Positions 34,243-43,639 of a stretch of DNA of 62,312 nt are shown here, piece after piece. The first letter of the stretch is position 1. Every line of letters starts with the position of its first letter. The translations under genes were made by a program, and so were the position numbers. The stretch is from contig PBNR01000075.1 of NCBI GenBank assembly GCA_002723195.1, positions 1-62,312 of the forward strand, in the 5' to 3' direction. The notes under the pieces were generated by a model. The model ran no database searches. It saw nothing but the letters and a program-made list of their open reading frames with translations, and had not been told where the DNA came from. The DNA comes from Gammaproteobacteria bacterium (lineage in GTDB: Bacteria; Pseudomonadota; Gammaproteobacteria; Pseudomonadales; Pseudohongiellaceae).

Positions 34243-34326
34243 TAAAGGCAATAGTACCTGATACAGAGAAAGCCTGCAATGGGGTAAACTTTTTTGAATT
34301 AGATTCTATTTACAGGAGTGTTTATT

Positions 34327-34482
34327 ATGCCGATTCCAGATACCTCAGCGGATAGAGAAATTGGGCCGGGTGGTAGAGGGCGACGTAGGCGTACTAGAAG
34401 TCCGGGGTTAATTGATAGGGGCGCTAATTGGCTTCGTGGGGCTGGACGTAGAGCCGCCGCCCGTCAAGCAGCCAGAAGGTAG
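34327..34482 (+). CDS. 51-aa arginine-rich basic protein
   Basis: MPIPDTSADREIGPGGRGRRRRTRSPGLIDRGANWLRGAGRRAAARQAARR*, preceded by ACAGGAGTG; absent from the ORF track. Confidence 0.6.
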   Translation: MPIPDTSADREIGPGGRGRRRRTRSPGLIDRGANWLRGAGRRAAARQAARR

Positions 34483-34488
34483 GATTAA

Positions 34489-35127
34489 ATGGCTTTAGCA
34501 TCAGTTGCAGATCTCAAAAAGTATATGGATATCACATTTTCCAATACTCAAGAAGAGGCTGCTTTAATGATTCTTACCGGATTAGAAGCAGACTTGGAAC
34601 ATTACATAGGACGACCTGTAACAGCGGCATCTTTCAGCGAAACCTATGTAGCGGAAGCAAATTACACAGGCTCCTCTGCGTATAGTTTTTTCTACGATTA
34701 CAACATCGACAGAACGCTGACCACGGTTACTGATGTAACTAAACCTCCATATGTTTTGTACACAAGACAAACTCCAATAGTTTCTGTTGCTTCAGTTACT
34801 GTTCAAGGTCAAACAGATTCTTCTGCCACGACTCAAACAGTAGGTAATGATTATGTGGTTCGCAGATATGGAATAGACATGTTTCGGGTTAACGACAACG
34901 ACAAAATTGTTATTAATTACACCGCTGGTTTAGATTCAACAGCAGATAATACAAGCGCGCTTAAACTTGTTATTTTACGTGCGGCTTCAAGAGAAGTACA
35001 AAACTTGCATGATGACGTGGTGGGCATGAAAGATCTAACTACACGAAATGTCGCTCCAGTCGAAACAGGCTTCACAATGGAGGAACTTAATTCCGTCAAG
35101 CGATGGCGGCGCGTCAGGGTGGCCTAG
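34489..35127 (+). CDS. head-tail connector/adaptor (gp6-like)
   Basis: MALASVADLKKYMDITFSNTQEEAALMILTGLEADLEHYIGRPV...; position after head genes. Confidence 0.82.
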   Translation: MALASVADLKKYMDITFSNTQEEAALMILTGLEADLEHYIGRPVTAASFSETYVAEANYTGSSAYSFFYDYNIDRTLTTVTDVTKPPYVLYTRQTPIVSVASVTVQGQTDSSATTQTVGNDYVVRRYGIDMFRVNDNDKIVINYTAGLDSTADNTSALKLVILRAASREVQNLHDDVVGMKDLTTRNVAPVETGFTMEELNSVKRWRRVRVA

Positions 35128-35130
35128 ACA

Positions 35131-35640
35131 ATGGCAAACGAAATCAGAATCACTGTAAGGCAACGGGATAAAGAACGTATAAAACTTTATTTCCGTAACA
35201 TGCGACGAAGAGCAGAAAACTTTAGTGCTCAGTTGCGTTGGGCAAGAGACGAATTAAAAAAGGCAAACAGAGACAACTTTAGAACTCAAGGTTTGGCTTC
35301 AGGTGAGGCTTGGAACGCTTTAGATCTAGAATACCAGTCTTGGAAAATTCAGCGTTATGGGAACCTTCCTACGATGATTCGTGAAGGGGATTTGTATCGT
35401 GACCTTACGACACTTTCAGGTCGTGTAAATCACATAGGTTTACAAACAGCAACATTTGGCACAGACTTGGAATATGCAAAGTTTCATCAGACTGGAACTA
35501 GGTTTATGCCTGCTCGTAAGATTGTGTTTGTGCCTAAACGATTTGCTCGCGGTTTGGCTAATGAAGTCGCTGACTATTTGGTATATGGTATTAAGGGTAC
35601 TCGTGAGTATAAGAGATTGAAAGCGGCGGTGTTTGACTAA
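35131..35640 (+). CDS. neck/tail-completion protein (Mu gpG / virion morphogenesis-like)
   Basis: LDLEYQSWKIQRYGNLPTMIREGDLYRDLTT...YAKFHQTGTRFMPARKIVFVP. Confidence 0.75.
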   Translation: MANEIRITVRQRDKERIKLYFRNMRRRAENFSAQLRWARDELKKANRDNFRTQGLASGEAWNALDLEYQSWKIQRYGNLPTMIREGDLYRDLTTLSGRVNHIGLQTATFGTDLEYAKFHQTGTRFMPARKIVFVPKRFARGLANEVADYLVYGIKGTREYKRLKAAVFD

Positions 35641-36530
35641 TGGTTGCAACAATGGAAGGTCCAGCAAAAGCCAAAAAATATGTGAGCGATTTTTTAGCAT
35701 CTGATCTACCAACAAGGTGTATGAACTATCGAAACACCTTGTACTTATCGGATAGCGAATTGCCAAACCCAGTTAAATATTTAACTTATGAGCCTTTAAC
35801 AATGGATAATTGGCCGACGATTATTACATTAGTCGAATCAACTTCACGTATTCAACGAGATAATCAAGGACCACAATTTGATCCTGAGTATCAAGTTATT
35901 TATCGTATGCGAACTTATGTTTGGGTTCGTGCTGTTGGTCCAGATGTGGTTACAACTGCACGAGACAATATGACTATGGTCGTCAGAGATGCTTTATTAG
36001 ATCGTCCTGCATTGAGGGGTGCCGCAGAAGAAGGCACTGTTGCAGATATCAAAGTTGATGAAGGAACAATCACAGAAGATTTTTCCGATTTGACTTTGTT
36101 AAAAGGTGAGCGTTTTCTTGCTGCTTCTTTTCTTTCTTATGACTTGAGTCTGTATGAGGTTGTAAGTAGAGCAGGCTTAGGAACTATGACAACAGGTGTT
36201 GTTAACGATTCTTTGATCGAGAAAGTTCCTAATGCTCCTACTTTTGCTACCGCGTCAGCAGGTGACACAACTGCGTCATTAACGTGGAAGGCACCAACAT
36301 GGGATGGTGGTGGGAACGATGCAATAAAGGGGTACACAATCCAGTACTCCACGGATAAGGGAACCAGTTGGACGACTGTTGTTGCTGATACTGCTTCAAC
36401 AAATCCTGCCCATACTCTTACTTCTTTGACTAACAATAAGTCTTATACCTTCAGGGTTGCTGCTTTAAACGATGCAGGAACTGGCGCATATTCATCTTCT
36501 TCAATCGCTGTAATACCTACATCTTCATAA
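35640..36530 (+). CDS. tail terminator-like protein with C-terminal fibronectin type III domain
   Basis: C-term PNAPTFATASAGDTTASLTWKAPTWDGGGNDAIKGYTIQYSTDKGTSWTTV...LTSLTNNKSYTFRVAALNDAGTGAYSSSS is Fn3; N-terminal role from position. Confidence 0.8.
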   Translation: MVATMEGPAKAKKYVSDFLASDLPTRCMNYRNTLYLSDSELPNPVKYLTYEPLTMDNWPTIITLVESTSRIQRDNQGPQFDPEYQVIYRMRTYVWVRAVGPDVVTTARDNMTMVVRDALLDRPALRGAAEEGTVADIKVDEGTITEDFSDLTLLKGERFLAASFLSYDLSLYEVVSRAGLGTMTTGVVNDSLIEKVPNAPTFATASAGDTTASLTWKAPTWDGGGNDAIKGYTIQYSTDKGTSWTTVVADTASTNPAHTLTSLTNNKSYTFRVAALNDAGTGAYSSSSIAVIPTSS

Positions 36531-36555
36531 TAGGTAATAGTGGTATTGTTAATTA

Positions 36556-36591
36556 CAGGTCTGAAACCTGCCATGAAACACAGTTTCTGGC
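36556..36591 (+). promoter_or_regulatory. two tandem hairpins upstream of the sheath gene
   Basis: CAGGT-ctgaa-ACCTG then GCCA-t-GAAAC-aca-GTTTC-TGGC in the 36531-36642 gap. Confidence 0.4.
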
Positions 36592-36642
36592 ATGTAAGAT
36601 TTGAAAACGTAAGTTCGGAATAAGCCAACTGGAGGCGCACGA

Positions 36643-38142
36643 ATGCCGGGAGTAGTAGTAAACACCGCAGTTCGCAGTGGTCCTGCGACTACTGGTGAAA
36701 TAATTTCAGCACAGGCTTTCTTTGTAGGCACGACTGTTAGAGGTAAGGCGACCGAGCCTACTCTTATCAGGAATCTCACTGAATATAAGAAATTCTTTGG
36801 AGGTTACGTCTCAGGAAACCTTTATGCCCATGCTCAAACATATTTTGAGGAGGGTGGAAGTCGTTTGTATGTTCAGCGTGCCGTAGCAGATGATGCAGCA
36901 GCAGGTACAAGAGCCATCACCAGTAGTGCTGGTTCTACCGTGGCAACTTTTACTGCCGCTGATGTGGGTGCTTGGGCATCCAACTTGACCGTTCAGGTAT
37001 TAGCCGGTGACGTGTCAGGCGTTCGTCTTCAAGTAGTTCTTGACAGTGAGATTGTTTTAACAACCGCTGACCTTGGAACCTTGGACGAAGTAATCAATAC
37101 AATTAATGGCTCGAATGATGTTAAGCATCTTGTAACCATCGCTAAGGAATCTGGAGCAAGTGCTCTTCCTCAGGCTGGTTCTGCTCTTGCAATGACGGGT
37201 GGCGCTGATGGAACAATGGTTACCGACGGTGGCACTACAGATAATTATGTTGAAGCATTAGCGAAAATGCCAAAAGATTTAGGTCCGGGTGCTGTTTCTA
37301 TTCCGGGTGTAGCAACTGCCAATACATATTGGCAAGACGTTGTTACTCATGCCGCTCAAAATGATCGAATTGCGATTTGTTCGTTTGCTTCTTCAAACAC
37401 GATGAGTGCAGCAAAAACGGCAGTTAGTTCTGCAAGCCCTGCTCTTTACACAAATGCAAATGCTCAAAATGCGGCTTTCTATTATCCGTGGGTAAAGATC
37501 CCTGATCCGGCTGATGCTGGTTTGACGGTTGCAATTGCCCCTGATGCTTATGTGTGTGCCGCTCGGTCAAAGGCTGCAAATGCGGCTAAAGGCCCATGGC
37601 GAGTTGGTGCAGGTCTAATTTCTGAAGCGAAGTTTGTTACTGGCTTATCAATGCCAGCAACTGAAAGCATGACTAAGACCAATGCTGACAATCTTGATAG
37701 CGCTCGCATCAATGCATTACGAGTAATCAATGGCAAGGTTAGGGTTTATGGTGCTCGCTCAGTTTCTTCCACGGAAAATGATTGGCGTTTCATAACTTCT
37801 CGTGATGCGCTTAATCACATCACATATGAATGCGAAAAGCGTTTAGAAGATTATGTCTTTTCAACAATTGATGGACGAGGAGGCTTGTTTAATAAGATCA
37901 AGGCTTCAATCGTTAGCATTCTTGAACCCATTCGCAAAGCGGGTGGTGTATATGAGGCTTACGGCTCTGATGGAGTTCGTTTAGATCCGGGTTATACAGT
38001 GACATGTGATAATTCCAATAACCCGACAGCAAACTTGAATGTTGGCACAGTTACTGCGGATGTTGCAGTGAGAGTGTCTGCTGTGGGTGATAAAATCAAT
38101 GTAAATATTACTAAGTCGAATCTTACGGCTGGGACTTTATAA
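36643..38142 (+). CDS. contractile tail sheath protein
   Basis: MPGVVVNTAVRSGPATTGEIISAQAFFVGTTVRG...FGGYVSGNLYAHAQTYFEEGGSRLYVQRAV and C-term ...RFITSRDALNHITYECEKRLEDYVFSTIDGRGG. Confidence 0.95.
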   Translation: MPGVVVNTAVRSGPATTGEIISAQAFFVGTTVRGKATEPTLIRNLTEYKKFFGGYVSGNLYAHAQTYFEEGGSRLYVQRAVADDAAAGTRAITSSAGSTVATFTAADVGAWASNLTVQVLAGDVSGVRLQVVLDSEIVLTTADLGTLDEVINTINGSNDVKHLVTIAKESGASALPQAGSALAMTGGADGTMVTDGGTTDNYVEALAKMPKDLGPGAVSIPGVATANTYWQDVVTHAAQNDRIAICSFASSNTMSAAKTAVSSASPALYTNANAQNAAFYYPWVKIPDPADAGLTVAIAPDAYVCAARSKAANAAKGPWRVGAGLISEAKFVTGLSMPATESMTKTNADNLDSARINALRVINGKVRVYGARSVSSTENDWRFITSRDALNHITYECEKRLEDYVFSTIDGRGGLFNKIKASIVSILEPIRKAGGVYEAYGSDGVRLDPGYTVTCDNSNNPTANLNVGTVTADVAVRVSAVGDKINVNITKSNLTAGTL

Positions 38143-38162
38143 AGGTTAGGAGTTTAGAATAA

Positions 38163-38606
38163 ATGGCTGCTGGACAAAAACTTTCACAGAGGCAGATTGT
38201 TGGGAGTATCGAAGGAATCGGTACATCTCCTCGATTTGACGGCTATTTCGCACAAGTAAGTGGTGGTGAAGTAACTGCCGCTGTAGAAAAGGTCTATGAT
38301 GGTGGCGAACGCTTCCCAGAGACCCTTTGTGCTCCTGCTGACATTGGAGACATTACGGTGACTCGTCATTATGAGGTAGAACGTGATGGAACACCTCTAA
38401 ATGCTCTTCGCCCTCTGATTGGTCAGGCTTATTACAACATTCTTATAGAACACACCGATTGCGATATTAAGGTGGCTGGAACTCAACGTCAATACACAGA
38501 GGCTCTCTGCGTAGGGATGACAGAACCAGATGGTGATGCTGCTTCAGGTGCTCCTGCGGCTTATAGCCTTACCTTTTCTGTAGGAAGTATCGGGGAATCA
38601 ACCTGA
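38163..38606 (+). CDS. tail tube protein
   Basis: 147 aa directly after the sheath gene; beta-rich. Confidence 0.8.
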   Translation: MAAGQKLSQRQIVGSIEGIGTSPRFDGYFAQVSGGEVTAAVEKVYDGGERFPETLCAPADIGDITVTRHYEVERDGTPLNALRPLIGQAYYNILIEHTDCDIKVAGTQRQYTEALCVGMTEPDGDAASGAPAAYSLTFSVGSIGEST

Positions 38607-38719
38607 TAATACGTGCTTTAAAAGCATATTAGATTAATACTTAATAACTTAAACTTGAAACCCTCGTTTATACGGGTGTAAGATCTGGTGTATCCAGATA
38701 CATATCAGGAGTGTGCATA

Positions 38720-39262
38720 ATGGCAGAAACAGACGAGTCTCCTAAAAAGGAAGCGAAAAATACTATTACTATGGATGTCCCCGAAGAGGGATCTTTACAG
38801 TCTAGATCTACGGCAAAGCCCACGATTTTAGAACAATTACGGACAGAGATATCAAAAAAGGTTGAGCGTCCTGAAATAGAGATTCCTATTCCAGAGCGTG
38901 AGCATGTTTCTGTTCGGTTTTCTCCGAATATTACTCAACATCAGTTGCGTGCATGGCGGAAAAATTCGGGTGAAAACACTAAAGATGGGTTTGATCCGTT
39001 GAAGTTTGCTTGCTATGTAGTGGGTTCTACTTGTACCGCTATTCTTATCAATGATGAAATTGCTCAAGATGAGAATGGTGTGGATGTAACTTTTGCTTCC
39101 CCTGAGATTCTTGAAATGACAAATGATATTCGTCCTATTCCCGATGGTATTCGTAGATTTTATGGGGTTGACCCTCACCTTGAAGCCACGGCATTGACCA
39201 TTTTGGATCATGCAGGATACGGAGACGAGGTAGATGCCGTCGAAAACCCTACGAAAGAATAA
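38720..39262 (+). CDS. tail assembly chaperone (upstream, G-like)
   Basis: Between tube and tape measure; ATG at 38720 after AGGAG; followed by an overlapping -1 frame ORF. Confidence 0.75.
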   Translation: MAETDESPKKEAKNTITMDVPEEGSLQSRSTAKPTILEQLRTEISKKVERPEIEIPIPEREHVSVRFSPNITQHQLRAWRKNSGENTKDGFDPLKFACYVVGSTCTAILINDEIAQDENGVDVTFASPEILEMTNDIRPIPDGIRRFYGVDPHLEATALTILDHAGYGDEVDAVENPTKE

Positions 39263-39456
39263 TAGAAGAATTTACAGAATCTCCTATTATTCAGACTGCG
39301 GCTAGATTGGGTGAAGTCTTTTATACAGATCCACTTAAATTATTAGATGTTACAGAAGACGAATGGGCTATTCGAGTAGCATGTGCTCAGGTGATTGCTG
39401 CTGATCGTGAAGACGAAAAAAAGAAGCGAGAGGCAAAAACATCTAGAACGTATTAG
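39241..39456 (+). CDS. -1 frameshift extension of the tail assembly chaperone (GT-like)
   Basis: -1 frame open 39241-39456 (RKPYERIIEEFTESPIIQTAARLGEVFYTDPLKLLDVTEDEWAIRVACAQVIAADREDEKKKREAKTSRTY*); no ATG/GTG near its start; CGAAAAC at 39241-39247 just before the frame-0 stop. Confidence 0.7.
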   Translation, partial: RKPYERIIEEFTESPIIQTAARLGEVFYTDPLKLLDVTEDEWAIRVACAQVIAADREDEKKKREAKTSRTY

Positions 39457-39479
39457 TTAACTTAGAAAGCCTGTGCGCT

Positions 39480-42400
39480 ATGGCGGTTGAAGAAAAGGTA
39501 GTCATAAAGGTCGAGATCGACCCAGATATGACTAGAGCCGCAGCAGTCAATACTTTTCTCTCTACTTTAGATAGAAATGCACAGAAGGTAAACAGGACTC
39601 TAAATAAGACTGCTGATACGTTTAGAAAAGATTTAGGTAGAGCGTTAGCCCAAACTGCCGCAAGAATGGCTGATTTTGGTAGGGGCTTAATCAAACTTAA
39701 CCTTAAAACATTCGGTGTTGAGTTGGCTCTTGTTACTGCTGGTTTGCTGAGTATGAAAGCGGCGTTAGCCACTGGTAACGGCATTATGAAAGCGTGGGCG
39801 AATACTGTTAAATTTGCGCGCGCGGCTACGGCAGGTCTTGCCGCTGGCGTTACCGCATTGGTTGCTACTTTGACGGCCGCTAATCGACAATTCCAACAAT
39901 TCCAATTGGCTCCTTTCGTGGGTGGAGTTAAAAACGCTCGAACAGCGATGGGCAGTATGGGAGTTGGTAGTGGCGCTGTTATGGGTGTGCAAGCGATGAG
40001 TCAAGCCATGGCTACTTTGGCTAAATCAGGTACTGATGTTACGAAAATTGGTCCAATTTTACGACAAGTTGGAAACATAGCAAGTGGCGACCCTAAGCAG
40101 TTTCAGGCTTTAACAAAAGCGATGGCTACTGTTCAATCGACAGGTAAGACTGCGGCTGGTGTTAAAGCGTTACAAGGTTTAGGACCGGCTTTTGCTGATG
40201 CGGCTAAAAGGGCTGGCAGTATGAGTGGTCAGCAATTTATGACTGCTTTGCAATCTGGTGGTTTAACTCCACAGGGATTTAAGGGTCAGTTGGGGGCATT
40301 GGATCAGACTCTTATGGGTGGCGCAAAAGGCATGGTCACTCGTATGTACACGTCATTAGCAGATGTCGGTAATATCTTTTTAGATCCTTTGCGTAACGCT
40401 ATGACTGATGCGGAAAAGATTCTTTCAGGTGGATTGTTCCGAATGATGGGAGCAATCAGGCAGTTCGGTTTGGATACGTTTGTTCCCGGTTTTGTGAATG
40501 TGTTGCAGAGATTTATTGATTGGATGGTGCTTCTAACCAATCGAGATCTACCCAAATTGATGGGTTATTTAACAGCGATTGCTGATTGGTGGAGAGATTT
40601 CAAATCAGGCATGAGTAAGTTTTTTGGCAAAATGGGCGACGGAATGAGAAAGTTTTCTGAGTCTGCCGAAATTGCTTGGGAAATGACTAAAGCCCTTTTC
40701 GGTGAAATTAAACGATTTATAAGTGGAACTTTCGATAAGTGGGATTCAGGAATTGTTAACAATGCGAGAGCATTTGAAGATTTTGGTAGGTCATTAGGAA
40801 ATTTACTTGTTGCCGTGTTGGAGATGTTGACACGCTTTAAAGATACTTTTTTTGATGCTATGCCGACTTTGACAAACTTTTTTGATTTCATTGCAAATAA
40901 TGTTTTCCCTGCTTTGGGTAATTTTGCTAGTACTTTTTTGACTGCGTTTACGCAAGCATTGCCAGTGGTTGAGCAAGTCACTCGCTTATTGCTACCTCTT
41001 TTAGAAATGTTGAATGCGACGTTGGGTGGTATCGGTGGAATACCGGGTATAGGTGGAATGCTTGTTGCTGGTTTAGGTATGGCGACTTTAACTAGGGGTG
41101 GTCGTGCAGGCACGGCGGCTTTTGGTAGAGGTGCGATGAATCCGCTGATGAGTACGGCTGGTATGGCTGCTTGGCCTGCTGTTATGGCTGGTATGGGTAA
41201 AAAATTCGGTGGAACAAAGTTGGGTGCAAGGTTTCAGGCAGGAGTTGGTGGAGCGAGAAGTTTCTTTGGCAATAAACTCGGTGATTCTAGACGAGGAATG
41301 CCAACGGGTATGCATGGACCTGCCGCTCCGTCAAGATTAGCAAGATTCGGGCATAAATACATGAGTGGCAGAAGGTTGAGTGCTGGTATGGGTGCTATGG
41401 GTGGACTCATGGGGCTTTCAGGTGTGATGAGCGCCACTACGACAGGTGGAGGAATTGGAGCAGGTGCCTTGGGTGGTGCTTCGATGGGTGCGATGTTTGG
41501 ACCATGGGGTGCTTTGGCTGGTGGAATTATCGGTGGTGTCGCAGGTGGTATTAAAGGATGGCTCAAACGAGATGCAATGAAAGATGCTGGTGAAGAATTA
41601 GCAGCCACAATGGTTTCCGACACCTTAGAGGCTATGGGTGATGCAAGTAGAGCAGGTCGAGCGCAGATTCTTGCCGATTATGATGCACTTCTCGCAAATG
41701 AAGGAGCGTTGAAACAGAGGGCAGAGCAAGAAGGTGTCGATTTGGGCACTTTGAGAAGCGGTTTGACGAACAAACGAATCAAGTTGATGCAAGAACAAAC
41801 AGCGTTAAATACTCAACTAGATCTTTCTTTAAGTAAATTGGCACAGACAACTGGACTGACAAATAAAGAAATCGAAAAGATGGCTGACAATATGGGGATC
41901 GCTGTTCATACTGCGGTTGGACGAGCAGCATTTATGATTGAACACACGTCTGGTTTCGGTAGTTGGAACAAGTCACAAGTATCCTCTGCGATTGAAGATG
42001 CTTATTGGAATCGTGTAAGAAATGGTGCTTTTGCAGGACGAGTAAATATCACTAAAACAGGTCAACAGAGTCGTGCGGCTACTGCGAATTTGTTTGCTTC
42101 GATGCAGGGTGGCGGTCCATTAGATAATGAACTTGCTGATAGGACGATGCAAGCATTCATGGCTGAAGGTGCGGCTTTAGGTTTGCGTGGCGGAGCGTTG
42201 ATGAACTGGATTGATCAAGGTCTCCGCGGCATGGGTGCTCGTGCTGATGGTTTGGGTTGGGGTGTTGGTGGTAGTGCAGCGATGGACGATTTTGTTAAAA
42301 CGGGATTGCGTGCATCGGCAGGTGCCAAAGAGGATTTCATGAAGGGTGCGTTTGCCACTCAGATTAAACAAAGATTAAAACTGATAAACCCAGAAATGAC

Positions 42401-42785
42401 TCAAGGTGCTATTAATGCAAAATTGAAGGACGCTTGGTCTATGGGTGATCCTGACACCTATCTCGCTAATTTGAATACACAGATTCACACAAAGGCTGCG
42501 GAAGAAGTCATGATGCTGGCTGGCGCGGCGCAAGATGCTGGTACTTCTTTAGTGGGATTTGCTGGCATAATGCAGGCAATTGTGAGTGGAGATAAAGAGG
42601 CTATAGATCTTTGGTTGTCTCAGAACAGGAAAACTGAAGGATCTACTGGTCCTCCAGCAGAAAACCAAAATTCTTATGGATACTCACCGACGGTGAGTAG
42701 TGCAAGCGAAAACGCTTTGTTTCAGGCTTTACAAAACGGAGTGAGCGCCATCCCTGACAATTGGAACGCTCCCAAGGGCGAATAA
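39480..42785 (+). CDS. tail tape measure protein
   Basis: 1101 aa, Ala/Gly-rich helical with hydrophobic segments, directly after the chaperones. Confidence 0.92.
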   Translation: MAVEEKVVIKVEIDPDMTRAAAVNTFLSTLDRNAQKVNRTLNKTADTFRKDLGRALAQTAARMADFGRGLIKLNLKTFGVELALVTAGLLSMKAALATGNGIMKAWANTVKFARAATAGLAAGVTALVATLTAANRQFQQFQLAPFVGGVKNARTAMGSMGVGSGAVMGVQAMSQAMATLAKSGTDVTKIGPILRQVGNIASGDPKQFQALTKAMATVQSTGKTAAGVKALQGLGPAFADAAKRAGSMSGQQFMTALQSGGLTPQGFKGQLGALDQTLMGGAKGMVTRMYTSLADVGNIFLDPLRNAMTDAEKILSGGLFRMMGAIRQFGLDTFVPGFVNVLQRFIDWMVLLTNRDLPKLMGYLTAIADWWRDFKSGMSKFFGKMGDGMRKFSESAEIAWEMTKALFGEIKRFISGTFDKWDSGIVNNARAFEDFGRSLGNLLVAVLEMLTRFKDTFFDAMPTLTNFFDFIANNVFPALGNFASTFLTAFTQALPVVEQVTRLLLPLLEMLNATLGGIGGIPGIGGMLVAGLGMATLTRGGRAGTAAFGRGAMNPLMSTAGMAAWPAVMAGMGKKFGGTKLGARFQAGVGGARSFFGNKLGDSRRGMPTGMHGPAAPSRLARFGHKYMSGRRLSAGMGAMGGLMGLSGVMSATTTGGGIGAGALGGASMGAMFGPWGALAGGIIGGVAGGIKGWLKRDAMKDAGEELAATMVSDTLEAMGDASRAGRAQILADYDALLANEGALKQRAEQEGVDLGTLRSGLTNKRIKLMQEQTALNTQLDLSLSKLAQTTGLTNKEIEKMADNMGIAVHTAVGRAAFMIEHTSGFGSWNKSQVSSAIEDAYWNRVRNGAFAGRVNITKTGQQSRAATANLFASMQGGGPLDNELADRTMQAFMAEGAALGLRGGALMNWIDQGLRGMGARADGLGWGVGGSAAMDDFVKTGLRASAGAKEDFMKGAFATQIKQRLKLINPEMTQGAINAKLKDAWSMGDPDTYLANLNTQIHTKAAEEVMMLAGAAQDAGTSLVGFAGIMQAIVSGDKEAIDLWLSQNRKTEGSTGPPAENQNSYGYSPTVSSASENALFQALQNGVSAIPDNWNAPKGE

Positions 42786-42800
42786 CACGGAGGTTAACTA

Positions 42801-43622
42801 ATGGCAGGAACAGTTTCAGTTTGGATAGAAGGAGAAGCAGATACGTTAGTTGAACAACGTATCTCTAAAGTTGCTCGTGTCTATATACGTCAAGTCGCTG
42901 GTGAAACATCAAAATCTTCTCACGTACCTGCTGCCACTTTGCCGCCTTCAATAACTGCAAGGATGGAGTCAGCGCAGAGAGCAATTAGCACGATTGGTTT
43001 AGACAAGGGATTGTTTCCTAGCACCATTGTGAGATCGGAAGATAAGTCTAATTTGTTGAGTTTTGAATTCCCGTATGGTCCAAAGCGGGTTCAATATGGG
43101 GGACATGCTTTGCAATACACAGAAATTAGGAGACCGGGAATGAAGTCGTTACTTCGTTCCACGAATCCTACAAATAGAACTATTGGCATGAATGCTGTTA
43201 TTGCAGATAGAACTACACATGGGATAGGTTCCTGTGAGAAACAGTTGCAAATTTTAAAAGATATGTCGATAGGGGATATTGACGTTGAGTTTGTGCATGG
43301 TGTTGTGACTTTTCCTGCACGTTTAAGAATCACTGGTTTCAGTGTTGATTCTGTTGAAAGAACTCTGCAAGGAGAAATTACTAAAGCGAGAGTTTCTTTA
43401 AACCTTAAAGAGTCCATTCCTCTGAATGTCGAGATGGTTTGGTTGAAAGCAGTTAAAGAAGAACCAAAACCCATTGCTGTTCTTCCGGGTGAAGAGAACA
43501 AACCACAACTTGAAGGAACCAATATGCAAGAGGTTGTAGATCCAATAATAGCGAAATCAGGTTTAACTGGGCTTAATGCAGGTTTTAATTCAACTACTGC
43601 TAATTTGTTAGGTATTTTGTGA
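42801..43622 (+). CDS. baseplate/tail-tip adaptor protein
   Basis: Position after tape measure; FEFPYGPKRVQYGGHALQYTEIRRPGMKSLL.... Confidence 0.65.
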   Translation: MAGTVSVWIEGEADTLVEQRISKVARVYIRQVAGETSKSSHVPAATLPPSITARMESAQRAISTIGLDKGLFPSTIVRSEDKSNLLSFEFPYGPKRVQYGGHALQYTEIRRPGMKSLLRSTNPTNRTIGMNAVIADRTTHGIGSCEKQLQILKDMSIGDIDVEFVHGVVTFPARLRITGFSVDSVERTLQGEITKARVSLNLKESIPLNVEMVWLKAVKEEPKPIAVLPGEENKPQLEGTNMQEVVDPIIAKSGLTGLNAGFNSTTANLLGIL

Positions 43623-43639
43623 ATCAGTGGGTGATTTGA

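Noticed and set aside
40565-41113. 182-aa antisense ORF in the tape measure gene, and similar shadows at 43091..43522, 41234..41623 and 61230..61526
   Set aside because: Antisense to strong structural genes with no independent evidence.
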